NCBI GenBank assembly: GCA_003532715.1
Contig: DOEZ01000590.1
Location: 1 to 5,572 of the forward strand
DNA: 5,572 nucleotides
Reading direction: 5' to 3'
Source of the DNA: Planctomycetaceae bacterium
Lineage (GTDB): Bacteria > Planctomycetota > Planctomycetia > Pirellulales > Thermoguttaceae
The notes below the pieces were generated by a model, which worked only from the letters and a program-made list of their open reading frames with translations, ran no database searches and was not told where the DNA came from. How positions within the stretch are numbered: the first letter of the stretch is position 1; each line of letters opens with the position of its first letter. Made by a program: the position numbers and the translations under genes. This document shows positions 1-5,572 of the stretch, piece by piece.

Positions 1-35
1 CGAAGAGCACGAAGGGCACGAAGAAGTCGAGAAGG
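1..35 (+). repeat. Short degenerate tandem repeat (RCACGAAG-type units)
   Basis: The first 35 bases are purine-rich and have a period of about 9, with units such as AGCACGAAG, GGCACGAAG and a decayed AAGTCGAGAAG. The same core (GCACGAAG) recurs at 110-117 and, inverted, in the arm at 64-90, so this appears to be part of one intergenic repeat cluster with the element at 64-125. A run of seven T follows at 37-43, but I see no stable stem directly before it, so I do not call a terminator. The array may extend beyond the left edge of the window. From memory, CACGAAG/CACAAAG-rich tracts of this sort are common between genes in planctomycetes and other environmental bacteria; this was not checked. 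Confidence 0.5.
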
Positions 36-63
36 GTTTTTTTGATTGCCCGTTGAAATGCGG

Positions 64-125
64 CTTTGTGACTTTGTGTCTCCGTGCGAGAAATTAGACT
101 CGCACAAAGGCACGAAGACACGGAG
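64..125. repeat. 62-bp imperfect inverted repeat (hairpin-forming intergenic element)
   Basis: Arms 64-90 and 99-125 face each other around an 8-base loop (AAATTAGA, 91-98). The apex stem GTGCGAG/CTCGCAC (84-90 with 99-105) is perfect. Read over the full 27-bp arm there are 20 Watson-Crick pairs, 4 G-T wobbles (at 66, 67, 75 and 79) and 3 mismatches (at 71, 82 and 83). Each arm is itself built of 8-base units (right arm GCACAAAG, GCACGAAG, ACACGGAG), so the palindrome is two oppositely oriented copies of one degenerate repeat. It lies 71 bp beyond the porin stop codon, in the expected 3' untranslated region, and could act as a transcript-end or stability element, or be a REP-like mobile remnant. 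There is no U-run that would make it a standard intrinsic terminator of the minus strand. The structure is seen directly; the function is inferred. Confidence 0.6.
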
Positions 126-195
126 AAGATAGTCGTCTTCCGACCAGATTCTCGATCACGGCTTCACGTGAGAGTCATGCGGGACAAACCGGGGC

Positions 196-1617
196 TCAGA
201 ACATGAAGATCAGGTCGGTGGCCAGCGTGAACTGGTGTCGGCTGCGGAAGTCGTTGTACATGCCTCGGTCGCCCGGCGGCGTCACGTCGGACCAATCCCA
301 ACGCAGTTCGGGACGGAGGGTGAACCTGGGGCTGGGCTTCCAGTTCAGCCCGACGGTCGCCTCGTAGTAGTTCTTGCCGGTCACTTGCGAGGCGAACGGA
401 ATCCCGAGGACGCGGTAGTTGTTTGTGTCCTGGAACCACTCGAACCGCGCTCCGAGCGATACGGTATCGCTCATCGTGTAGAACAGGTACTGATTGAGGC
501 TGTACCAGTGTGCGGGCACCGATTGGAACTGGGCGTCGAAGGCTCCGTCTCGCTGGACGCCGAAGTCGTGCTGGATGACATAGCTCCAGCGGCAATTGAG
601 CTGGTGCGCGAGAACCAGGCTATAAGCCGTCCGGTTGTTTTGGCCGTTGACCTCCTCGTCGCCCGTCGTCATCGTCACATCGACGTTGGTCCGTCCGTCA
701 CGGCTCGTCCACGAGACGCCGCCCAAGAAGCCGGGTCGATCGGTCGGATCTTCCCAACTATCCCAGCCGCGCGTCATGCCGGCGTGAAACGTCAGTCTTT
801 CGCCGTACTGATAGCTGGCCAGAAAGCCGGTGAACGTGAACGGCTCGCCGTATTGCTTGCTGTACGAATGCGAGTAGAAGAAGTTGCGAGGGGCCATGAC
901 CGATTCGCAGCCCATGATCGAGTAGAAATGGCCGACCTTCACGGTCGTTCCATAACGCCACGGCATGTAGAACTCGGCGTAGAGCTGCGGCATGGCCAGG
1001 CCATAAATGGCGGCCGTTCCGCCCGCCCGGGGGCCGGTCGTGTTCCACCGCGGCGTGCCGTCGGGATGGTTTTCCAGGCCGGTCGCCTCGGTGAAGAAAT
1101 AGTCGGTGCCGTAGAGCAGATCGACCCGCCCGCCGACATCGAACTTGCACCCCTCGGTGTTCACGCGGCGTCCCATGGCCAGATAGAGTTGGTTCATCTG
1201 GTATTCGTTTGCACGATCGTTGAACGTGAGAGGGTAGTTCAACCGGCTGTCGGGACTGGCCGGATTCCAAGTGAAGCCCTGGTCGAGCCAGCCCTGGGCG
1301 AAGAGCTGACCGCGGTGGAAGAAGTCTTCCTCGGTCCAGACGGCGTCCGCTTGGGTCCGGTAGGTTTCGTATCCGGCATCGCCGAGGTACAGATCGGAAT
1401 GCGGCGGTTCGGCCTCGACGGCCCGCGCGTCGGCCGCTTCGGTAAGCCATGTGTCGAGATTCGACGCGGCTTGCGGACTGCTGGCCACCTCCGAATAGCC
1501 CGCCGAGACGACCGCGTATCCCCTGGTGTCGGTTTGGCTCGGTTCGGCGGCCATCGCTCCGGGCGGAAGCGTCGATGCACCGAACAGAAGAACGCAAACG
1601 ATTAGGCGGGCTGTCAT
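196..1617 (-). CDS. BBP2-family outer-membrane beta-barrel porin
   Basis: This encodes a 473-residue outer-membrane channel protein of the putative beta-barrel porin-2 (BBP2, OmpL-like) type that planctomycetes carry in many copies. The substrate cannot be told from sequence. The start was set at 1617 rather than the upstream in-frame ATG at 1698. It follows an AGGAG with a 9-nt spacer and opens directly with a signal peptide: hydrophobic stretch at about residues 5-17 and probable cleavage after AMA (21-23). The 27 extra residues of the longer version are charged and do not resemble an export signal. Residues 24-75 are a low-complexity, Ala/Glu-rich linker. The most family-like block is 204-264 (IYGLAMPQLYAEFYMPW, then VGHFYSIMGCESVMAPRNFF and SHSYSKQYGEPFTFTG). 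The rest shows alternating aromatic beta strands, ending in LIFMF with a terminal Phe, as expected for BAM-dependent insertion. No frameshift or truncation is visible. It is divergent from the giant gene at 2405, and no promoter was recognised. Confidence 0.9.
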   Translation of the reverse strand: MTARLIVCVLLFGASTLPPGAMAAEPSQTDTRGYAVVSAGYSEVASSPQAASNLDTWLTEAADARAVEAEPPHSDLYLGDAGYETYRTQADAVWTEEDFFHRGQLFAQGWLDQGFTWNPASPDSRLNYPLTFNDRANEYQMNQLYLAMGRRVNTEGCKFDVGGRVDLLYGTDYFFTEATGLENHPDGTPRWNTTGPRAGGTAAIYGLAMPQLYAEFYMPWRYGTTVKVGHFYSIMGCESVMAPRNFFYSHSYSKQYGEPFTFTGFLASYQYGERLTFHAGMTRGWDSWEDPTDRPGFLGGVSWTSRDGRTNVDVTMTTGDEEVNGQNNRTAYSLVLAHQLNCRWSYVIQHDFGVQRDGAFDAQFQSVPAHWYSLNQYLFYTMSDTVSLGARFEWFQDTNNYRVLGIPFASQVTGKNYYEATVGLNWKPSPRFTLRPELRWDWSDVTPPGDRGMYNDFRSRHQFTLATDLIFMF

Positions 1618-1626
1618 GGCTCCGGA

Positions 1627-1631
1627 CTCCT
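1627..1631 (-). promoter_or_regulatory. Ribosome binding site of the porin
   Basis: On the minus strand the sequence GAGAGGAG lies upstream of the ATG at 1617, with AGGAG (1631-1627) separated from it by 9 bases. This site, with the signal peptide that follows immediately, decides the start against the longer frame beginning at 1698. Confidence 0.7.
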
Positions 1632-2210
1632 CTCGTGGCCGCGCCGCATTCCGCGTTGATCCATCTCGGCCGAGCAAAGGATCGACCGATCGTCTCAACC
1701 GTCAGGCGGCATTGCCGATATGCCTGGTTTTGCACGCGCGTGACCGCGAGGGTTCGGCGCGCGCATTTGGATCGCCTTCACGAACGGGCAACAACGACGA
1801 AGGGGCCGGCGCATCCGACGACAACGATCACGCGTTTCCGGGCTGCTCGCCCGACGGCGCGCGACGGCCTCGGCGGCGACCGCGAGGTTCGATCGAAGTG
1901 GGATCGACAAACGGGCCGTTTGGAAGGGACCGCTTCTTCGACTCACTTCAGCGAACGTCGTCCAAGATCCCCCTGGGACAGTTGCTGTATCGATTTTTTC
2001 GGTAATTCGGATCGGTTGGGTTGACTAAAATGTAGCGATTCGCGCGATTTTGGCGTTTTCAACGGTTCTAGCGGCGTTTCCCGTCCATGCGTGGCGGTCG
2101 GGAGAGATGGCCGGTTTGATACGCCTGGGACCGCACGTGACGATTGGGCGGCTTGAGCGGCCTTCGCGGGAGGACCATTGTTCGAGATGCCGCCGCGCGA
2201 CCGTGGTCAT

Positions 2211-2250
2211 AAACAAACGGTAGCAAACGGTTTGCGCCGGAAGCAAACAC
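2211..2250. promoter_or_regulatory. Operator-like cluster of phased CAAAC boxes with a 13-bp palindrome
   Basis: Three CAAAC boxes on the plus strand begin at 2214, 2224 and 2244, that is 10 and 20 bp apart, so they fall on the same face of the helix. The middle one is half of a perfect palindrome GCAAAC-G-GTTTGC (2223-2235). Flanking bases are shared as well: ACAAACGG and GCAAACGG for the first two, AAGCAAACAC for the third. A further CAAAC (2317-2321) sits directly before the -35 hexamer at 2329. The cluster lies about 80 bp upstream of that promoter and about 155 bp upstream of the giant gene, a plausible position for an activator or looping repressor. The geometry is seen directly; the regulatory role is inferred, and no regulator is encoded in the window. 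Confidence 0.4.
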
Positions 2251-2328
2251 GATAATCTTGCCGTTCTTGCCCCAGAAACCCAACCGTTATGGTCCGGAAA
2301 CCTCGCGTCGGTTCCCCAAACGAAGTTC

Positions 2329-2357
2329 TTGACATTATTTGCAAGGCTAAGGAGAAT
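2329..2357 (+). promoter_or_regulatory. Candidate sigma-70-type promoter of the giant repeat protein
   Basis: A perfect -35 hexamer TTGACA (2329-2334) is followed after exactly 17 bases by GAGAAT (2352-2357), which matches four of six positions of TATAAT. The surrounding stretch is clearly more AT-rich than the neighbouring DNA. Transcription from here would give a leader of roughly 40 bases before the ATG at 2405. An 8-base repeat of the -35 region (TTCTTGAC) recurs at 2381-2388, but it is too close to the start codon to serve as a promoter. Confidence 0.5.
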
Positions 2358-2391
2358 TAAGACTTAGGCCAACTGGGTAATTCTTGACGCC

Positions 2392-2395
2392 AGGA
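2392..2395 (+). promoter_or_regulatory. Ribosome binding site of the giant repeat protein
   Basis: AGGA at 2392-2395 lies 9 bases before the ATG at 2405, the same spacing as in the porin. A second AGGA (2399-2402) is only 2 bases away and is too close. The frame is closed by TAA at 2378-2380, so the only other upstream start in frame is a TTG at 2384, which is less likely. Confidence 0.5.
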
Positions 2396-2404
2396 TACAG
2401 GAAC

Positions 2405-2542
2405 ATGAGAAGTCTTGGGCATCTTTTTGGACAGGTACGCACCCGGGTTTCGCACCAGAAGAAACGCCCGTCGACCGTTGCCTCGGCGAGCCGATTTTCC
2501 GCGTCCTTCGAGCCGCTCGAAGCGCGGCGTCTCTTGGCTGCC
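2405..2542 (+). other. LEPR-XLL-like N-terminal motif region of the giant protein
   Basis: Residues 1-46 contain a basic segment (R12, R14, K19, K20, R21, R30) followed by SFEPLEARRLLAA. This resembles the short motif near the N-terminus of many large planctomycete exoproteins (LEPR-XLL type), here with Ala in place of the Pro in LEPR. Its role is generally assumed to be in export or surface sorting, but the mechanism is not established. There is no classical long hydrophobic signal-peptide core; the best candidate is the short LLAANILASL at 43-52. Confidence 0.75.
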
Positions 2543-5500
2543 AACATCCTCGCCTCGCTCGACGGTGGTCTGTTGACGGCGGGCGACACCAATCAAATCC
2601 AACTCGAGGTCGCCGGCGCCTCGGCCGTCATCGGTTTCCGCATGTGCGGCACCGGCGGCACGCTCGATCCGGACACGATTGTCATCCGGGATCTGTCGGG
2701 CCACACGATCGCGCCGGTCATGGCGTATTCCGACGTGAACGGGACCGACGAAAGCCTGGTTCTGGCCGAACTGAGTCCCGGCTCCTACACGATCACGACG
2801 CGCGCCGAGGGACTCACCAGCGGCACGTACCACCTCGACGCCTTCCTGCCCGGCGACCGAAACGGCGACGGCATCGTCGACCAGAACGAGCTGCGGTGGG
2901 CCGAAGCGGCGACCATTCAGTCGATGGGAAGCTGGAACTTCATCACTCAGCAGTATTACGCCTCGTACGGCATCGACCTGACGAAGAACCTCTACCGCGA
3001 CGAATTCGATTGCGACCTCAACAGCGAAATCAACGGCTACGATCTTGGCGTAGTGGCGAAGAACGCCTCGGGCGCGCAAGTCACGATCGAAATGGTCGGC
3101 GACTCAGCCGCTCCGGTCATCCAGGCCGCTCTGCGTAACGACACGGGCATCAGCAGCAGCGATGGAATCAGCCAGGACGTGACGATCGACGGCACAGTGA
3201 CCGATGCCGGCCAGATCGTCGCCTTCGAGGCCGGGATCGACGGAATGGACCGGAGCGAGTACGTCAGCCTCCTCGGCCATCTCGACGCCGCCGGCGCTTT
3301 TGTGTTGGACCTCGCTCAGCTCGAGGCTATTGCCGGCGCTCCATTGTCCAACAATGGCCCCCACTCGCTCTTTCTCATCGCGTCCGACGAACACGGCAAC
3401 GAGTCGGATCCGCTAGTGGTGGTATTCGCGTTGGATACCGTCGCGCCGGCCGCGCCGACCGGTCTCGATTTGATCGCCGCCAGCGATCTGGGCTTCTTCA
3501 ACAACGACAACATCACGTCCGACAATACGCCGACCTTCTCGGCCGTCGCCGAGGCGGGCACGCGGTTCATCCTCTATTACCGGGCGAACGGCCTGGGCGA
3601 TCCGATTCCGGTGAGCAGTCTCGCGGCGGTCCCGATTACGGCAAACGTGATCCCGCACGGCACGCACGAGTTCACGATTACCGCGACGGACGCGGCCGGA
3701 AACGTCAGCGGGCACTCGGCGCCGTTGAGCGTGGCGATCGATACCGTCGCGCCGCAGGTTCCCACGCTCGATCTGGCTGCCACCGACGACACCGGGACGG
3801 TCGGCGACCAATACACGGCCCAAACGAACGTCACTCTCGAAGGCGTCGCCGAGGCTGGTTCCCGGCTGACGCTCAACGGAACGACCGTCACGCAGGCCGA
3901 CGCCACGACCGGCGCCTATCAGTTCGCCGGCGTTCCGCTTGCCTTCGGCGCCAATTCGTTCACGGTCGTTTCGATGGACCTGGCGGGCAACACGAGCAGC
4001 TTCACCCAGACGATCGTTCAGAACAACGGGCCGACGCTCGGCACGGCGCTCGATCCGATCAACGTCAACGAGGATCCGGGGACGGTCACCAGGAGCCTGG
4101 CGACGCTGTTCGCCGACCCGAACCTGTCCGCCGGCGACGTTCTGACCCTGAGCATCGTCGGAAACACCAACCCGACGCTGGTCGCGCCTTCGCTCTCGAG
4201 CACGTCGGGTCAGGTGGTCAATTCGCAGCTCAATCTCCAATTCGGCGCGAACCAGCACGGATCGGCCGTCCTGACGATTCGCGCGACCGATTCCCGTGGC
4301 GAAACGGTCGAATCGCAAGTCGTCGTGAACGTCGCGGCCGTGAACGATTCGCCCACCTTCATCGGAACCGGTCTGTTGAACTGCGACGAAAACAGCTTCA
4401 TCCAGATCGACTTGCGCGAACAGTTCACGGACGTCGAAACTCCCGTCAATGAACTCGTTTTCGGTTTGGTTCCCGGGTCGGCGGAACTCGGGGTCGCCGA
4501 AATGCTCCCCGACGGCCACACGATTCGTTTCACGGCCAACCTCGATACGAACGGGCTGGGTCGCTTCAAAGTGACGGTTGCCGACACGGGCGACGCGGGA
4601 ACGCTTGAGAAGACGATTGATCAGATTTTCTTCGTCAACATCGCGGCGATCAACGATCCGCCGCGGGCCGAGAACGGAAACGTCACAACGAATGAAGACG
4701 AGATGGTCATCGTCGATCTGTGGGACCTGGTCGACGATACCGAGACGCCGGTGGGCGAGTTGACGTTGACCGTGGGCGGGGCGCAGAACGGAACGGTCAC
4801 GCTCGTCGGCGGACGCCACGCGCACTTCACTCCGACTCCCGATTACAGCGGCCCGGCCAGTTTCACGTACACCGTTACCGACACGGGCGACGGCGACGAA
4901 CCGCCCGAAACCTCGGAAGCGACCGTTTTCGTGACCGTGACGCCGATCAACGACGCGCCGGTGGCGAACACGCTCGCGACGACGACCAATGAGAATCAGA
5001 CGTTGGAGGTCGATCTGCGAGGCCTGGTCAGCGACAAGGAAACGGCCGACGCCAGTCTTACGTTCGCGATCAACGGCATGACCGGCGGGACGGCCGTGTT
5101 GCACGACGGCTACCGGGTCGTCTTCACGCCGACGGCGAACTACAACGGCCCGGCGGGCTTCACCTACAGCGTCACCGACGTGAAGGTGGGCGATGGACCG
5201 GGACAAGAGGCGATCACGATCGGTCCGGTCGCGGTCACGATTACGATCAATCCGATCAACTCGCCGCCGGTGGCCCAGACGACGACCGTCACGACGCTCG
5301 AGGACGTAACCACGGCCGAGATCAACCTGCGCGCCTTGGTCTCCGACCAGGAGACGCCGGTCGAGAATCTGACGTTCCGGGTCGGCAACGCCCAAAACGG
5401 CCAGGTGGTGTTGACCGACGGCTACAAGGTATTCTTCACGCCGGCTCAAGACTTCAACGGTCAGGCGACCTTCACCTACTGGGTGAAAGACACGGGCGAC

Positions 5501-5572
5501 AACGGGGCGGCGGCGATCGAAACCGGTCCGATCACGATCACCGTCAACGTGACGCCGATCAACGACGCGCCG
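2405..5572 (+). CDS. Giant LEPR-type exported repeat protein (EF-hand, Ig-like and tandem-95/cadherin-like repeats), 3' partial
   Basis: The first 1056 codons are open without interruption to the right edge; no stop is reached. In order: a basic N-terminus with the planctomycete LEPR-XLL-like motif LEARRLLAA (38-46); a beta-rich domain (about 47-150); two EF-hand/dockerin-like loops (151-162 and 202-213); three Ig-like repeats (233-343, 344-445, 446-543), the last two opening with DTVAP; and five tandem-95/cadherin-like repeats (544-650, 651-753, 754-852, 853-955, 956-1056), each closing with a VNDSP/INDxP-type linker. Such proteins are large extracellular or surface-anchored rods, often proposed as adhesins or matrix components, and stabilised by calcium; the particular function here is unknown. 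No enzymatic domain, lipobox or anchor is visible in the part shown. Any sorting or anchoring signal would lie beyond the window. A promoter, a ribosome binding site and an operator-like cluster precede it. A long antisense frame exists but is a by-product of GC-rich codon use. Confidence 0.88.
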   Translation, partial: MRSLGHLFGQVRTRVSHQKKRPSTVASASRFSASFEPLEARRLLAANILASLDGGLLTAGDTNQIQLEVAGASAVIGFRMCGTGGTLDPDTIVIRDLSGHTIAPVMAYSDVNGTDESLVLAELSPGSYTITTRAEGLTSGTYHLDAFLPGDRNGDGIVDQNELRWAEAATIQSMGSWNFITQQYYASYGIDLTKNLYRDEFDCDLNSEINGYDLGVVAKNASGAQVTIEMVGDSAAPVIQAALRNDTGISSSDGISQDVTIDGTVTDAGQIVAFEAGIDGMDRSEYVSLLGHLDAAGAFVLDLAQLEAIAGAPLSNNGPHSLFLIASDEHGNESDPLVVVFALDTVAPAAPTGLDLIAASDLGFFNNDNITSDNTPTFSAVAEAGTRFILYYRANGLGDPIPVSSLAAVPITANVIPHGTHEFTITATDAAGNVSGHSAPLSVAIDTVAPQVPTLDLAATDDTGTVGDQYTAQTNVTLEGVAEAGSRLTLNGTTVTQADATTGAYQFAGVPLAFGANSFTVVSMDLAGNTSSFTQTIVQNNGPTLGTALDPINVNEDPGTVTRSLATLFADPNLSAGDVLTLSIVGNTNPTLVAPSLSSTSGQVVNSQLNLQFGANQHGSAVLTIRATDSRGETVESQVVVNVAAVNDSPTFIGTGLLNCDENSFIQIDLREQFTDVETPVNELVFGLVPGSAELGVAEMLPDGHTIRFTANLDTNGLGRFKVTVADTGDAGTLEKTIDQIFFVNIAAINDPPRAENGNVTTNEDEMVIVDLWDLVDDTETPVGELTLTVGGAQNGTVTLVGGRHAHFTPTPDYSGPASFTYTVTDTGDGDEPPETSEATVFVTVTPINDAPVANTLATTTNENQTLEVDLRGLVSDKETADASLTFAINGMTGGTAVLHDGYRVVFTPTANYNGPAGFTYSVTDVKVGDGPGQEAITIGPVAVTITINPINSPPVAQTTTVTTLEDVTTAEINLRALVSDQETPVENLTFRVGNAQNGQVVLTDGYKVFFTPAQDFNGQATFTYWVKDTGDNGAAAIETGPITITVNVTPINDAP
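2855..3043 (+). other. Pair of EF-hand/dockerin-like calcium-binding loops
   Basis: Residues 151-162 (DRNGDGIVDQNE) form a textbook 12-residue EF-hand loop, with acidic or Asn ligands at positions 1, 3, 5, 9 and 12. Residues 202-213 (DCDLNSEINGYD) form a second loop with D, D, N, E, N and D at positions 1, 3, 5, 7, 9 and 12, close to planctomycete dockerin-type loops. The loops start 51 residues apart, further than in a compact type I dockerin, because a helix-like, aromatic-rich segment (about 163-198) lies between them. Calcium binding is a strong inference; a dockerin-cohesin interaction is not supported by anything else in the window. Confidence 0.7.
3101..4033 (+). repeat. Three Ig-like beta-sandwich repeats in the giant protein
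   Basis: Residues 233-343, 344-445 and 446-543 are tandem bacterial Ig-like modules. Shared marks are an opening (A)AP/DTVAP, an internal DTG or SDLG followed by an N/D-rich turn, a central TIDGTVTD / TFSAVAEAG / TLEGVAEAG strand, and a closing ASDEHGN / ATDAAGN / SMDLAGN motif. The two DTVAP junctions (344-348 and 446-450) are encoded by almost the same bases (GATACCGTCGCGCCG), a trace of duplication. They probably act as spacers. Confidence 0.8.
4034..5572 (+). repeat. Five tandem-95/cadherin-like repeats, continuing past the window
   Basis: Repeat units at 4034-4354, 4355-4663, 4664-4960, 4961-5269 and 5270-5572 are 107, 103, 99, 103 and 101 residues long. Each ends in VNDSP, INDPP, INDAP, INSPP and INDAP respectively. 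Typical marks are an early acidic NEDP/DENS/NEDE/NENQ/LEDV motif, a (V/I)(D/N)LR.L(V)(S/D)D.ET segment, a FTP..(D/N)(Y/F).G...FTY..(T/K)D strand and a DTGD turn (units 2, 3 and 5). Units 3-5 are most alike; units 1 and 2 are more diverged. A window ending exactly at an INDAP junction implies further repeats to the right. The acidic turns suggest calcium-rigidified linkers. Confidence 0.85.

Larger units (their letters stand above)
1618..2404. other. 787-bp divergent intergenic region without a convincing gene
   Basis: This separates the porin (leftward) from the giant repeat protein (rightward). Its left part, to about 1980, is GC-rich and open in several frames on both strands. The translations are Arg/Ser/Pro-rich, have no recognisable domain or good ribosome binding site, and run antisense into the porin, so I read them as chance frames. 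A shift to AT-rich sequence at about 1985-2060 includes a T6 run (1994-1999) and TTGACT at 2021, which lacks a good -10 partner. The right third holds the CAAAC cluster and the promoter listed separately. A small RNA gene cannot be excluded, but I see no structural signature of one. The porin promoter must lie somewhere here; no -35/-10 pair on the minus strand was persuasive. Confidence 0.6.

Noticed and set aside
235..1605. 456-codon plus-strand open frame opposite the porin
   Set aside because: It lies entirely antisense to a strongly supported porin. Its translation is Arg/Val/Ala/Glu-rich with no domain or export signal and no good ribosome binding site. Long antisense frames are expected at this GC content.
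1618..1698. Longer porin start at the in-frame ATG 1698
   Set aside because: It would put 27 charged residues before the signal peptide, while the ATG at 1617 has a properly spaced AGGAG and begins the signal peptide directly.
1839..1853. Small hairpin CGGGC-TGCTC-GCCCG as a terminator
   Set aside because: A 5-bp stem with no following T-run is expected by chance in GC-rich DNA.
1978..1999. ACAG/CTGT stem before a T6 run as an intrinsic terminator
   Set aside because: The stem is only 4 bp with a 3-base loop, is separated from the T-run, and no gene reads into it from the left on the plus strand.
1449..2024. Overlapping plus-strand frames (1449-2024 and 1526-2005) and a minus-strand frame (1695-1946) near the porin start
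   Set aside because: Low-complexity Arg/Ser/Pro-rich translations without domains. The two plus-strand frames begin inside the porin gene in antisense, and none has a convincing ribosome binding site.
2326..2345. Possible sigma-54 promoter, because TTGC follows the TTGACA region
   Set aside because: The position where the -24 GG should be relative to the -12 GC carries TT, so the required GG-N10-GC spacing is absent.
2350..2366. Strong-looking Shine-Dalgarno AAGGAG at 2350 suggesting a leader peptide
   Set aside because: It is followed only by ATT AAG ACT and a TAG stop with no standard start codon, and the segment overlaps the proposed -10 element.
2357..3079. 240-codon minus-strand open frame over the start of the giant gene
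   Set aside because: It is antisense to the LEPR motif and EF-hand region and has no recognisable family features.
3413..5449. 678-codon minus-strand open frame opposite the giant repeat gene
   Set aside because: It mirrors the repeat array on the sense strand, and its Arg/Asp/Val-rich translation simply reflects complementary GC-rich codons. The sense frame has clear repeat domains through the same stretch.

Overview
The window looks like chromosomal DNA of a planctomycete, probably Pirellulales-like. This is inferred from two independent hallmarks. One is a BBP2-type beta-barrel porin of the kind that is heavily duplicated in these bacteria. The other is a very large exported protein that begins with an LEPR-XLL-like N-terminal motif (LEARRLLAA). 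Coding DNA is GC-rich, which keeps long spurious reading frames open on the opposite strand of both genes.

Layout from left to right. Positions 1-195 are non-coding and carry a family of short degenerate repeats (unit roughly RCACRRAG) in both orientations, including a 62-bp imperfect inverted repeat at 64-125. Positions 196-1617 (minus strand) encode a complete 473-residue outer-membrane porin with a Sec signal peptide, a good ribosome binding site and a C-terminal phenylalanine. Positions 1618-2404 are a 787-bp divergent intergenic region with no convincing gene. Its right half holds a phased cluster of CAAAC boxes around a 13-bp palindrome (2211-2250) and a plausible sigma-70-type promoter (2329-2357), both pointing at the gene to the right. 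Positions 2405-5572 (plus strand) hold the first 1056 codons of a giant repeat protein that runs off the window: LEPR-like N-terminus, beta-rich domain, two EF-hand/dockerin-like calcium loops, three Ig-like repeats, then at least five tandem-95/cadherin-like repeats of about 100 residues.

The two genes are divergently transcribed and both products belong to the cell envelope or exterior: one a channel in the outer membrane, the other a probably calcium-stabilised, rod-like surface or secreted protein. Nothing in the sequence ties them into one pathway. I see no RNA gene, CRISPR array, transposase, phage gene or defence system, and no evidence of a wholly new system. The most interesting parts are the repeat element downstream of the porin, the phased operator-like cluster, and the architecture of the giant protein.
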